64,000 bases of DNA from Sorangium cellulosum (GTDB taxonomy: Bacteria > Myxococcota_A > Polyangia > Polyangiales > Polyangiaceae): NCBI RefSeq assembly GCF_004135735.1, contig NZ_CP012670.1, positions 5,906,501 through 5,970,500 of the forward strand, written 5' to 3'. The notes under the pieces were generated by a model. The model worked only from the letters and a program-made list of their open reading frames with translations. It was not told where the DNA came from and ran no database searches. Each line of letters starts with the position of its first letter. The first letter of the stretch is position 1. This document shows positions 8,700 to 16,929 of the stretch, in pieces. The translations under genes and the position numbers were made by a program.

Positions 8700-9641
8700 A
8701 TGACCGGGCCCGATGGCCCTCGCGCCCCATGCTTTGCCAGGAGCGCGGCGTCGGCGATACTGCCGCTCATGCACATCGTGGATCCCGCCCGGCTCGGGCA
8801 GGTGAGGCTGCCTGATGGCCGGGCGCTGGGCTGGGCGGAGTGGGGCCCGGAGGACGGCGCCCCCGTGCTGCTGTGCTCCGGGGCGGCGACGAGCCGCTGG
8901 CTCGGCTTCGGCGGTGATGTCGTGGGTCCGCTCGGGATCCGCTTGATCACCGTCGACCGCCCGGGGCTCGGCGCGTCGGACCCCGCGCCGGGGCGGACGC
9001 TCGACGGCTGGGCGCAGGACGTCCGGCGCCTCGCCGCGGCGCGGGGGCTGCCCTCGCTGGCGGTCCTCGGGTACTCGCAGGGTGCGCCGTTCGCGCTCGC
9101 GTGCGCGGCGGCGGGGATCGCGACCCGGGCGGCCGTGGTCGCCGGCACCGACGAGCTCGCCCACCCTGCCTTCAGGGACACGCTCGCGCCCGAGGTGCGG
9201 CGGATGGTGGAGGCCGTGGAGGCCGATCCGGCCGGCGCCGAGGCGTTCTTCCGCGGGTTCGGCGGCGCCGAGGCGCTGTGGGACCTGGTCCTCGCCATGA
9301 GCGGCGACGAGGACCGCAGCGTCTACACCGAGCCGGGGTTCGCCCGCGCCTACCGCCGCGCGATGGCCGAGGCGTTCGCGCAGGGACCGGACGGCTACGC
9401 GCGCGACACGGTGCTGGCGATGGGCCGCTGGCCGTTCGATCCCGCCGCCATCACCGCCCCGGTCGACCTCTGGTACGGCGCGCGGGACACGAGCGCCGTG
9501 CACTCGCCCGATCTCGGCGCGACCCTCGCGCGGCGGATCCCCACCGCGCGCAGGCACGTCCTCCCGGACGCCGGGGGCGCGCTGCTGTGGACCCACGCCG
9601 AGGCCGTGCTCCGCGCGCTGCTCGAGCGCACGAGGCCGTGA
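8700..9641 (+). CDS. Alpha/beta-hydrolase-fold protein lacking the usual catalytic His
   Basis: A soluble protein of about 313 residues with an alpha/beta-hydrolase fold. It has the oxyanion segment VLLCSGAATSRW, the nucleophile elbow GYSQG with Ser as putative nucleophile, and an Asp in WYGARDTSAVH near the end. Where family members have 'GAGH' the sequence reads PDAGGALLWTH, so Gly replaces the catalytic His. The only nearby His is eight residues further on. I start at ATG 8700 because GGAGG lies four bases upstream. The ATG at 8769 is the alternative and would remove a 23-residue leader. Substrate is unknown. Loss of the His suggests altered or absent hydrolase activity, unless the later His substitutes. 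Confidence 0.75.
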   Translation: MTGPDGPRAPCFARSAASAILPLMHIVDPARLGQVRLPDGRALGWAEWGPEDGAPVLLCSGAATSRWLGFGGDVVGPLGIRLITVDRPGLGASDPAPGRTLDGWAQDVRRLAAARGLPSLAVLGYSQGAPFALACAAAGIATRAAVVAGTDELAHPAFRDTLAPEVRRMVEAVEADPAGAEAFFRGFGGAEALWDLVLAMSGDEDRSVYTEPGFARAYRRAMAEAFAQGPDGYARDTVLAMGRWPFDPAAITAPVDLWYGARDTSAVHSPDLGATLARRIPTARRHVLPDAGGALLWTHAEAVLRALLERTRP

Positions 9642-9672
9642 ACGCCGCCCCGCCGGTCGGGTGGGGCGCGCC

Positions 9673-10056
9673 TCAGGGCACCGGCATCTCGAACGACACG
9701 GCGTAGTTCGGCTGCGCCGCGCGCGTGGTCGCTCCGACGAACGGATCGGAGTCACGGAGGTGGCCCCAGGTGGCGAACCCGTTCGGCCGGGGCGCGCCGT
9801 TGCTGGTGATCGCGTATCCGACGGTGACGCCGCTCGCGGGCAGGTCGCCGGCGCACGTGATCTTCACCGAGTCCCCGGAGATCTCGACGGAGCCGATCTC
9901 GATCTTGTTGTCCGGGTAGGAGGGAAACGAAGGGCCGTTTTCCATCGGGCGGATGGGCTCGACGAGCGGCACCAGCGAGAGCGCGTCGTGGTCCGGATCC
10001 CAGGGGGGCACGCTCGCGCCGCCCAGCGAGAGCATGAGGTTAATGCAGACACGACG
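9673..10056 (-). pseudogene. 3' remnant of a decapitated gene
   Basis: The frame opens after a TGA at 10057-10059 and runs in a protein-like way from CINLMLSLGG to the end FEMPVP. An ATG at 10035 exists but has no ribosome site. The sequence has well-formed strands (IEIGSVEISGDSVKITCAG and VTVGYAITSNG) and ends AAQPNYAVSFEMPVP, like the C-terminal domain of a larger exported hydrolase or esterase-type protein. It has no signal peptide or catalytic part. The sequence immediately upstream changes to a less GC-rich region, so an insertion or deletion seems to have removed the front of the gene. The family name is not certain. Confidence 0.5.
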
Positions 10057-10116
10057 TCACCGTGCGCACGGGGAAATCCACTCCTGCGAGCGAGGTGAGC
10101 GAGCCCGCGGGATTCG

Positions 10117-11115
10117 CTACACGCTGGGGCCCGTCAACGCCGCGACGATGCGCTCGATCGACCAATAGCCCGCCACTCCGCCCATCGCGTACACCAAACC
10201 GCGCCGCACCGTCGCTGGTCGCACGGGGACCCGCGCCGCAACGAGGCGCAGCGCGACCACCAGCGCAATCACGCCTAGCTGACCGACCTCGACGCCCACG
10301 TTGAAGAACAAGAGCGCGGTCGGCACATGCGCTTCCGGCAGACCGATGTCGAGCAGCGACGACGCGAACCCGAGCCCGTGGAGCAGTCCAAAGGCGAACG
10401 TGACGGCCCACGGCGCCCGGCGAGCAAGCGAGTCGGTCTGCCGTATGCACTCGCCGCAGAGCAGCACGATCGAGAGCGCGATGGCCGCCTCGACCGGCGG
10501 GGCCGGCAACGTCAACCAGCCGAGCACGGCGCAGGCCAGAGTCAGGCTGTGCGCAACCGTGAACGCCGTGACGGCGCCGAGCAGCTTCCGACCGCCGCGC
10601 ACGAGCAGCGTGAGCGCAACGACGAAGAGGAGATGATCGAACCCGGCCAGGATGTGCTCGATGCCGAGCCGCGTGTAGTCGACCACGATCGGCCTCAGCG
10701 CGCGGAGCCCGGCGGAAGCGGGGATACCGTAGACCACCAGGCTCGGGTCGCTGCCGGTCAACACCCGCAGAAGTCGGCTTCCGCTCCGCCACTCGATCAC
10801 CACCATCACGTTGGTCTCGGTCCCCTCGAGCCAAGGAAGCTCGATGGTGCCGACCAAACCGTCGTGACCGCAGTCGAGAAATGCTCCATCGACCTTGCAG
10901 GGCGGCGGGAACACGGCGGGCGTCGCGAGCTCGGACGCGAGCGTGGACGAGCTCGCCTCCCAGCGCAAGCGGAACCGCCCCTCGTGCCCCTCCACCTCCG
11001 TCAGCGAGAGAAACGCTGAATTGAGCTCGTGGCCACGCGCGGGGGCGGACGCCAGAAATACGGCCAGCAACAGCGGCAAGAACAGAGCCAGCCGGGGCAG
11101 ACACGAACGGGTCAA
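10117..11115 (-). CDS. HupE/UreJ-family membrane protein
   Basis: A 332-residue inner-membrane protein. I start at TTG 11115, which overlaps the stop of the upstream gene (TTGA) and has GAGGAG five bases before it, giving translational coupling. It begins with a signal sequence (ALFLPLLLAVFLASAPARG) and an exported domain of about 130 residues starting HELNSAFLSL. Six or seven transmembrane segments of the HupE/UreJ type follow, with the marker stretches GIEHILAGFDHLLFV, FTVAHSLTLACAVLG and FGLLHGLGFASSLLD. Related proteins are linked to nickel, cobalt or copper handling, but metal and direction are not known here. Base composition is lower in G+C than the flanks, and it forms a two-gene unit with the PPIase. 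Confidence 0.8.
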   Translation of the reverse strand: MTRSCLPRLALFLPLLLAVFLASAPARGHELNSAFLSLTEVEGHEGRFRLRWEASSSTLASELATPAVFPPPCKVDGAFLDCGHDGLVGTIELPWLEGTETNVMVVIEWRSGSRLLRVLTGSDPSLVVYGIPASAGLRALRPIVVDYTRLGIEHILAGFDHLLFVVALTLLVRGGRKLLGAVTAFTVAHSLTLACAVLGWLTLPAPPVEAAIALSIVLLCGECIRQTDSLARRAPWAVTFAFGLLHGLGFASSLLDIGLPEAHVPTALLFFNVGVEVGQLGVIALVVALRLVAARVPVRPATVRRGLVYAMGGVAGYWSIERIVAALTGPSV

Positions 11116-11906
11116 GGATTCTCCTCGAATCGGTACCGCGCGAGGACGCTCTCGACGAGGTCGTCGACGGCTTGCCTCTTCATCGCGGCGACCCATTCAG
11201 CGGTGAGGGTCGGGCGTAACTCCTCGCGGCTGGGCAGCCCCCCACCTACCCGGTTGACCCGCACGAGCAGCAGGCTGTCCTCGGTCTCCAGGGCCTGCCA
11301 CGTTGCGAGCGGCGAGCTGCATATGCGCTCGGAGACGGCAGGTCCGAACTTGGCGGCGAGGTCATCTCGGGTGAGGTTGCCACCCATGATCGGACGACCG
11401 AGCGTCCTCGGGTCTGCGCCGTCGGCCAGCGCGAGTCGATACTTCGACCGCTGCTCCTCTGCAACCGGATCGCTCCTGGGGAAAGCTACGACCTCGAAAT
11501 CGTACCGCCGCGGCGTCTCGTATCGGCTCCGGTGAGCGGCCAGCCACGCGTCCAGCTCGGCGTCCGTCGGCTCCCGCGCCGCCACGGGCTGAGCCGCCCG
11601 TGCCCGCAGCTTGTCCGCCAGCACGGTCCGCACCGTCGCATCCTCCCGATCGAGCCCCTCCCGCAGCGCCTCACGATAGAGCACCTCTTCCCGCTTCCAC
11701 CCGTCGAGCGCCGCCTTCAGCTCGGCCTCCGTCGGCGCCCGCCCCATCTGATCGCGGAGCTGTCGTTCCAGGTCCGCCTTCAGCCCCGCGCTGACGACGA
11801 CCACCCTCGGATCGCCGACGATGTGCCGGTGGGCGAGAAACAACAGCGCGCCGATGAGGAGGAAATGAATGACCGGCTCGCGGAGCAACCGGGCGCAGCT
11901 CGCCAT
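11112..11906 (-). CDS. Parvulin-type peptidyl-prolyl isomerase-like protein
   Basis: A membrane-anchored periplasmic protein of about 264 residues. It has an N-terminal membrane segment (EPVIHFLLIGALLFLAHR), a SurA/PpiD-like helical chaperone region (DLERQLRDQMGRAPTEAELK and the KLRARAAQ...EPTDAELDAWL segment), and a C-terminal parvulin-like domain with short strands. The catalytic His/Cys pair of parvulins is not obvious, so it may act as a chaperone. I start at ATG 11906, with AGGGAG five bases upstream; an ATG at 11930 is possible. Its stop overlaps the start of the HupE-like gene. This pairing of a PPIase and HupE/UreJ protein recurs in other proteobacteria, and the isomerase may help fold an exported partner. 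Confidence 0.75.
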   Translation of the reverse strand: MASCARLLREPVIHFLLIGALLFLAHRHIVGDPRVVVVSAGLKADLERQLRDQMGRAPTEAELKAALDGWKREEVLYREALREGLDREDATVRTVLADKLRARAAQPVAAREPTDAELDAWLAAHRSRYETPRRYDFEVVAFPRSDPVAEEQRSKYRLALADGADPRTLGRPIMGGNLTRDDLAAKFGPAVSERICSSPLATWQALETEDSLLLVRVNRVGGGLPSREELRPTLTAEWVAAMKRQAVDDLVESVLARYRFEENP

Positions 11907-12298
11907 GGCTCTCCCTCTGGTGTCAGGCATGAGACGCGCCCTCGGTGGGGGGAGAAGGGAATCCAAACATCTCGGAAACGTCAAGCCCCAACGGTGGGGC
12001 CTGCCCCGGGTCGACAGAACGTTCTTCTATGCGACTCGATGCCCCCTGAAAAAGCGACGCCATATCAACAACTTATCGACGCATCGAGGGGCCACCTCTT
12101 CACTCCACGGCCCGCGGGGGGACCGGCGTGGGAGCGCGATCCGGCGCGCCCGCGGCGCTTCGAGCCGCGCTCGCACCCGCGCGGCCTGCGCCGGGTCGCC
12201 GGTGGTTGCGCGTGGCCGCCATCCTGACATGAGCGGGCGGGGGGGCGGATCCGCCCGAAGCCGCGCCGGTGGCGGCGCGGGGCTTCGGGCGGCTCGCG
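11907..12298. other. Intergenic region with an A/T-rich stretch and a hairpin
   Basis: About 390 bases without a supported gene. Bases 11960-12090 are less GC-rich (AAAAAGCGACGCCATATC) and probably hold the promoter of the PPIase-HupE unit. The end nearest 12299 holds the strong inverted repeat described separately. Confidence 0.4.
12251..12292. terminator. Long hairpin after the deacetylase gene
   Basis: CCGCCCGAAGCCGCGCCG pairs with CGGCGCGGGGCTTCGGGCGG across a short loop with one two-base bulge. It lies seven bases after the stop of the minus-strand gene that ends at 12299, the right place for its terminator. No T-run is seen. Confidence 0.55.
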
Positions 12299-13567
12299 TC
12301 ACGGCGACAGCGTGACGGACTCCGGGTCGAGCGCCACTTCGTAGTAGCCGCGCGAATCCCAGGCGAGCGGGACGCCGTTCTGCTTGAGCGTGCCGCCGGT
12401 GACGGTCACGCGCACGTACTTGCCCGGCGGGAAGTGGTCGGGGAGCTGCCACGTGAAGGTCGTGTCACTGCCGGACTTCATGCTGGTGCCGGAGGAGACC
12501 GCCTTCTGGCCCAGCCAGTAGGCGCCGACGTTGACCATGCTGTCGATCCACATATCGCCGAGCTTCTTGGTGTTCTCGACGTGGTCGAGGAAGGCCTGGA
12601 GCGGGATGGGCTGATACGCGCCGTCGCTGCCGCCGGTGAAGCCGTGGATACAGAAGGTGCGCCACCCCTTCTGCTGCCGCGCCTCGTTGATCTGCTGGTC
12701 CATCGCCGACGCGGAGGCGCCCGTCGGGGGAATGTAGGTGGGCAGCGTGAACGGATCGGTATTGTCGTTCGGGGCGATCACCTTGTTGGACACGCCGCGA
12801 TTGATGAGGAAGCGCGTCTTGGCGATGCCCGTGTACACCCCCGCGCCGTTCGGAGCCGCCATCGTGTACGGGTCGATGCCGAACGTTTGCTGGATGAATT
12901 GCGTCGCGGCATCCGTGTCGGAGCCGTTGTCGTTGCTCGAGTGGCTCTTCGTGTGGTTGCCGAGCTCGTGCCCGTCCTCCAGCGCCTTCTTCCACACCGG
13001 ATCGTTCGCTTCGCGCTTGCCGGTCTGGACGTAGAAGGTGAACCGCACGCCGAGCGCGTTCATCTTGTCGTAGTTCTGGATCTGGGTCGAGTTCGAGTCG
13101 TCGAAGCTGTACGACACCGCGCCCGTGAAGCCGGCCCAGTCGATGACCTTGAACCCGCCGGCTGCGCCGGACGGCTTGGGCACGTCGCCAGCGCCAGGGG
13201 GGACCGGAAGACCGGACTCGACCGGGGTGCCGCCGCCCGCGCCCGTCGTCGCGCCCCCGCCCGTGCCCGTCGCGTCCCCGCCCGTGCCCGTCGCGTCCCC
13301 GCCCGTGCCCGTCGCGTCCCCGCCCGTGCCCGTCGTCGCGCCGCCGCCCGTGCCCGTCGTCGCGCCGCCGCCCGTGCCCGTCGTCGCGCCGCCGCCCGTG
13401 CCCGTCGCGCCGCCGCCCGTGCCCGTGGTCGCCCCCGTGCCCGTCGTCTCGCTGCCGGACCCACCGCCGGTCGTCGCGCCGGTGCTCGGATCCTCCTCCC
13501 CGTCGCCGCCGCCGCAGCTCGCCAGGAAGATCGCGCAGATGCCTGCCAATATACGCGGAATACGCAT
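12299..13567 (-). CDS. Polysaccharide deacetylase-family lipoprotein
   Basis: A 422-residue outer-surface or periplasmic lipoprotein. The signal ends FLASCGGG (lipobox Cys18). Residues 25-115 are a low-complexity Gly/Thr/Ala linker encoded by tandem 15-24 bp units at about 13230-13470 (ATTGTGG and ATGTGGD steps). The NodB-type deacetylase domain follows, with AVSYSFDDSNSTQ as motif 1 (the usual second Asp is present but Gly-Pro is replaced by Ser-Asn) and HELGNHTKSHSSND as the metal-binding H-x3-H motif 2. A C-terminal beta-rich domain (about 330-422) may bind carbohydrate. Such enzymes remove N- or O-acetyl groups from cell-wall or environmental glycans. The altered motif 1 makes the exact activity uncertain. 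Confidence 0.85.
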   Translation of the reverse strand: MRIPRILAGICAIFLASCGGGDGEEDPSTGATTGGGSGSETTGTGATTGTGGGATGTGGGATTGTGGGATTGTGGGATTGTGGDATGTGGDATGTGGDATGTGGGATTGAGGGTPVESGLPVPPGAGDVPKPSGAAGGFKVIDWAGFTGAVSYSFDDSNSTQIQNYDKMNALGVRFTFYVQTGKREANDPVWKKALEDGHELGNHTKSHSSNDNGSDTDAATQFIQQTFGIDPYTMAAPNGAGVYTGIAKTRFLINRGVSNKVIAPNDNTDPFTLPTYIPPTGASASAMDQQINEARQQKGWRTFCIHGFTGGSDGAYQPIPLQAFLDHVENTKKLGDMWIDSMVNVGAYWLGQKAVSSGTSMKSGSDTTFTWQLPDHFPPGKYVRVTVTGGTLKQNGVPLAWDSRGYYEVALDPESVTLSP

Positions 13568-13704
13568 GCTAACTCCTGCTGACGTAAGAATCTTCTATCA
13601 TCGCTGCTCGGCCGTGATCATGAGACCCGGCCGAGCTCCCGGCAATTCTTTCTGGGCCATGCGGGCCGATGGGACGGCCCCGGAGGGGTAATCGGCTCCG
13701 GCCG

Positions 13705-15087
13705 TCAAGCGGCGTCGCGCTCGAGCTCCTCCCAGAGGCGCACGTCGCTCCGCTCCTTCAGGAAGATCCCGCCGACGACCACGGTGATGAGCGCCACCCC
13801 GATCGGGTAGGCGAGGCCCGCGTAGATGTTGCCGGTCGCGACCGTCACGGAGGAGGCGATGAGCGGCAAGAGCCCGCCGAACACGCCGTTGCCGAGGTGG
13901 TACGGGATGGACAGCGAGGTGTAACGCACCTTCGCCGGGAAGGCCTCGACCAGGTAGGCCGCGATCGGGCCGTAGACCATCGTGACGAAGATCACGAGCA
14001 CGAACACGAGCGCGGTGAGCGTGACCGGGCTGTCCGCGTTCTGCTTCATCGCCCAGAACACGGGGTAGAAGCAGACGGCGGCGAGCAGGTTGCCCGCGAG
14101 CATGATCTTCTTCCGGCCGATGCGGTCCGAGAGCGCGCCGAAGAACACGAAGAACGGCATGCCGAGGGCGAGCGCGACCGCGATCACGATCGTGGCCGTG
14201 ATGAACGGGACCTTCAGGGTGTTCTGCAGGAAGTAGAGGGCGTAGAACTGCCCCGTGTACCAGATCACGCCCTGGCCCGCCGTGGCCCCGAACAGGGCGA
14301 TCAGGATCACCTTCCAGTTGCGCTTGTTGCCGAGGCTGTCCTTGATGGGCGCGGCCGACGTCTTCCCCGCGGCCTTGAGCTTGGCGAAGATGGGGGACTC
14401 GTGCAGGCGAGAGCGCACGTAGAACGACACCGCCACGAGGAGCACCGACAGGAGGAACGGCACGCGCCAGCCCCAGTCCTTGAAGGCGTCCTCGCCGAGC
14501 AGCATGCGGGTCCCGAGGATCACCGCCAGCGAGACGAACAGGCCGAGCGTCGCCGTGATCTGGATGAACGAGGTGTAGAAGCCGCGCCGCTCGTCGGGCG
14601 CGTGCTCGGCGACGTACACCGCCGCGCCGCCGTACTCGCCCCCGAGCGCCAGCCCCTGCACGAGGCGGATCAGGACGAGCGCGAGCGGGGCGGCGAGCCC
14701 GATCTTCTCGTACGTGGGCAGGACGCCGATGAGCGCCGTCGCGCCGCCCATCAGCAGCAGCGTCACGAGGAACGCGTACTTCCGGCCGACGATGTCGCCG
14801 ATGCGCCCGAACACGAGCGCGCCGAACGGGCGGACGACGAAGCCCGTGGCGAAGGTGCCCAGCGTCAGGAGGAAGCCCGCCGTCGGGTTGTCCTTCGGGA
14901 AGAAGTGGGTGGAGATGATCGCGGCGAGGCTTCCGAAGATGTAGAAGTCGTACCACTCGATCATCGTCCCGCCCGCAGACGCGAAGATGACCTTCCAGAG
15001 CGTGGAGCTGCTGACGACCTCGCGCCCGCTCTCGCGGGAGGGGCTCTCGATCGCCACGTCGAGTGTTCCGGGAGATGTCTGTGCCAT
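13705..15087 (-). CDS. MFS transporter, metabolite:H+ symporter (MHS) type
   Basis: An inner-membrane secondary transporter of 460 residues with 12 predicted segments. I start at ATG 15087, with AGGGA nine bases upstream. An open frame continues to 15303 without a ribosome site. Family marks are FYIFGSLAAIISTHFFP near the start, the loop 2-3 motif FGRIGDIVGRKYAF, LVQGLALGGEYGGAAVYVAE in helix 5, and a second copy of the loop motif, ALSDRIGRKKI, in the middle. MHS members (ShiA, KgtP, ProP) import organic acids, shikimate or osmolytes with protons. It lies 400 bases downstream of, and in the same direction as, a two-component pair, so its expression may be controlled by that system. Confidence 0.9.
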   Translation of the reverse strand: MAQTSPGTLDVAIESPSRESGREVVSSSTLWKVIFASAGGTMIEWYDFYIFGSLAAIISTHFFPKDNPTAGFLLTLGTFATGFVVRPFGALVFGRIGDIVGRKYAFLVTLLLMGGATALIGVLPTYEKIGLAAPLALVLIRLVQGLALGGEYGGAAVYVAEHAPDERRGFYTSFIQITATLGLFVSLAVILGTRMLLGEDAFKDWGWRVPFLLSVLLVAVSFYVRSRLHESPIFAKLKAAGKTSAAPIKDSLGNKRNWKVILIALFGATAGQGVIWYTGQFYALYFLQNTLKVPFITATIVIAVALALGMPFFVFFGALSDRIGRKKIMLAGNLLAAVCFYPVFWAMKQNADSPVTLTALVFVLVIFVTMVYGPIAAYLVEAFPAKVRYTSLSIPYHLGNGVFGGLLPLIASSVTVATGNIYAGLAYPIGVALITVVVGGIFLKERSDVRLWEELERDAA

Positions 15088-15489
15088 GGGCTCGGTCCCT
15101 CGATGAGGAGTTCCAACGCCTGTCGAGCTGGCTGAAGGCAAGCCTCCGGCCGACGTCGGGCCGCGGGACAGGGAGCCACGGCGTGTTCCATGACCCCTCT
15201 CTCCGTGCGAGCACCGGTGTCGCGGTCGCGGCGCGCCGGGCGGCGCGCATCGACGACTTGCACCACACGCGTCGTATGCTGATCTGCGCGATCTGAATAC
15301 CACGCCAGGTGGTCGCGAGAATACCCGTTCCGCCTCCAGCAGAGCGCGCGGGCCGCCTCGATCGGCGGCGTCGCGCTACGATCGGTAACACGTCGGGACG
15401 CCGCGCTACGATCGGTAACACATGGACCACGGGCGCGCGCTGTCCCGGCCCGGGCGCGCGCGCCGCGCCGCGTTGCGTTGCGCCTCGGC
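15088..15489. other. Regulatory gap between response regulator and MHS transporter
   Basis: Four hundred bases on the minus strand that should hold the transporter promoter. A 20-base direct repeat, CGCGCTACGATCGGTAACAC, occurs at 15372-15391 and 15402-15421, and could be an operator. A TGG-N10-GC spacing near 15286-15303 loosely matches a sigma-54 -24/-12 element but lacks the CACG and TTGC parts. Confidence 0.4.
15372..15421. repeat. 20-bp direct repeat, 30-bp period, two copies
   Basis: CGCGCTACGATCGGTAACAC is repeated exactly with ten bases between copies. A period of 30 bases is close to three helical turns, so two proteins binding here would face the same side of DNA. It lies upstream of the MHS transporter gene and downstream of the regulator gene. 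Confidence 0.75.
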
Positions 15490-16929
15490 TCAGGTGCGCG
15501 GCCGGGGTATCCCGAGCCGCTGCCGGCGCTCCCACAGCGCCTTGCGGCTGATGCCGAGGCGACGGGCGATCTCCGTCTCCGTGAGCTCGTGCTGGTGCTC
15601 GAGGACGAAGCGGCGGAAATAGCCCTCGAGCGAGTCGGACAGGGGCTCTCCTTCGCGCGCGGCCGACGCGGAGGCGGGCGAGGACGGCTGCGGGGGCTCG
15701 TCGAGCCCGAGCAGGGCCTCGCCGATCTCGCCGGCGTCGGCGAGGACCAGGGCGCGGTGGATGGCGTTCTCCAGCTCCCGGACGTTGCCCGGCCAGCGGG
15801 CCGCCGCGATGGCGGCGCGCGCCTCCGGCGACAGCGTGAGCGGCAGCTGCCCTGTCGCCCGCGCGTGCCGCTCGAGCAGCGACTCCGCGATGCGCACGGC
15901 GTCGCCCGCGCGCTCGCGCAGCGGCGGCAGGCGGATCTCGAGGACCCGCAGCCGGAAGTAGAGATCGCTCCGGAACGACCCCTCGCGCACCATCGCCATG
16001 AGATCCCGGTGCGTCGCGGCGACGAGGCGCACGTCGACGCGCCGGGCGCGGCTCGCGCCCACGCGCCGCACCTCGCCGGTCTGGAGGAAGCGGAGCAGCC
16101 GCGCCTGGACCTTCGACGGCAGCTCGCCGATCTCGTCGAGCAGGAGCGTCCCGCCCTCCGCGGCCTCGCAGAGCCCCGCGCGCGCCGAGGGCGCGCCAGC
16201 GACGGCGCCGCGCTCGTACCCGAAGAGCTCGGCCTCGATGAGCTCCTCGGGGATGGCCGCGCAGTGGACCGGGACGAACGGGAGGTGCCGCCGCGGGCTC
16301 AGCCGGTGCACGGCGCGGGCGAGCGTCTCCTTGCCGGTGCCGCTCTCGCCGAGGACGAGCAGCGTCGCCTCGCTCGGCGCGACCTTGCGCGCCTGCGCGA
16401 ACACCTCCCGCATGGCCGCCGAGCCGCCGATCATGCCCTCGAGCACGTCGTCGTCGGGCGGGGGCGGCGCGAGCGACCCGGGCGGGGGCGGCGCGAGCGA
16501 CCCGGGCGGGGGCGGCGCGAGCGACCCGGGCGAGGGCGCGCGCGGCGCGGCGGCCTCGGGCGGCGCGCCCCGCCCGGGCCGCGCGCTGGCGAGGTGGCGC
16601 TCGACGAGCGCGACGAGCTCGTCGTGATCGAACGGCTTCGACAGGTAATCCGCGGCGCCGCGCTTCACGGCGTCCACGGCCGCCTTCACGGTCGCGTAGC
16701 TCGTCATGAGCACGACCGGCGCGCCCCCGCACCGCCCGACGAGATCCGTGCCCGGCGCGCCGGGCAGGCGCACGTCGGCCAGCACCAGATCGAACGCGCC
16801 GAGATCGTGGTCCGCCGCGGCCTCGGCGACCGACCCCGCCTCGACGACGTCGTGCCCGTGGCGGGTCAGCAGCCGCCGGAGCTCCGCCCGGATGATGACC
16901 TCGTCCTCGACCAGCAGGATCCGGCTCAT
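15490..16929 (-). CDS. NtrC-family response regulator with degenerate GAFTGA loop
   Basis: A 479-residue two-component regulator. The receiver domain (1-115) has VEDE, phospho-acceptor Asp52 in LVLADVRLPG and Lys98 in YLSKPF. The linker (130-158) is three copies of PPGSLAPP, encoded by a 24-bp repeat. The AAA+ domain has Walker A GESGTGKE (194-201), Walker B LLLDEIGE (262-269) and the arginine-finger region SDLYFRLRV. The loop that contacts sigma-54 reads GAVAGA (241-246) in place of GAFTGA, losing the conserved Phe and Thr. A Fis-type helix-turn-helix ends the protein (TETEIARRLGISRKALWERR). It overlaps the kinase gene by four bases. Loop changes of this kind usually abolish sigma-54 activation, so it may act at other promoters or as a repressor. 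Confidence 0.9.
   Translation of the reverse strand: MSRILLVEDEVIIRAELRRLLTRHGHDVVEAGSVAEAAADHDLGAFDLVLADVRLPGAPGTDLVGRCGGAPVVLMTSYATVKAAVDAVKRGAADYLSKPFDHDELVALVERHLASARPGRGAPPEAAAPRAPSPGSLAPPPPGSLAPPPPGSLAPPPPDDDVLEGMIGGSAAMREVFAQARKVAPSEATLLVLGESGTGKETLARAVHRLSPRRHLPFVPVHCAAIPEELIEAELFGYERGAVAGAPSARAGLCEAAEGGTLLLDEIGELPSKVQARLLRFLQTGEVRRVGASRARRVDVRLVAATHRDLMAMVREGSFRSDLYFRLRVLEIRLPPLRERAGDAVRIAESLLERHARATGQLPLTLSPEARAAIAAARWPGNVRELENAIHRALVLADAGEIGEALLGLDEPPQPSSPASASAAREGEPLSDSLEGYFRRFVLEHQHELTETEIARRLGISRKALWERRQRLGIPRPRT

Noticed and set aside
15286..15303. A possible sigma-54 -24/-12 element upstream of the MHS transporter
   Set aside because: Only the GG and GC at ten-base spacing match; the CACG and TTGC parts are missing, and the adjacent regulator has lost the sigma-54 contact loop.
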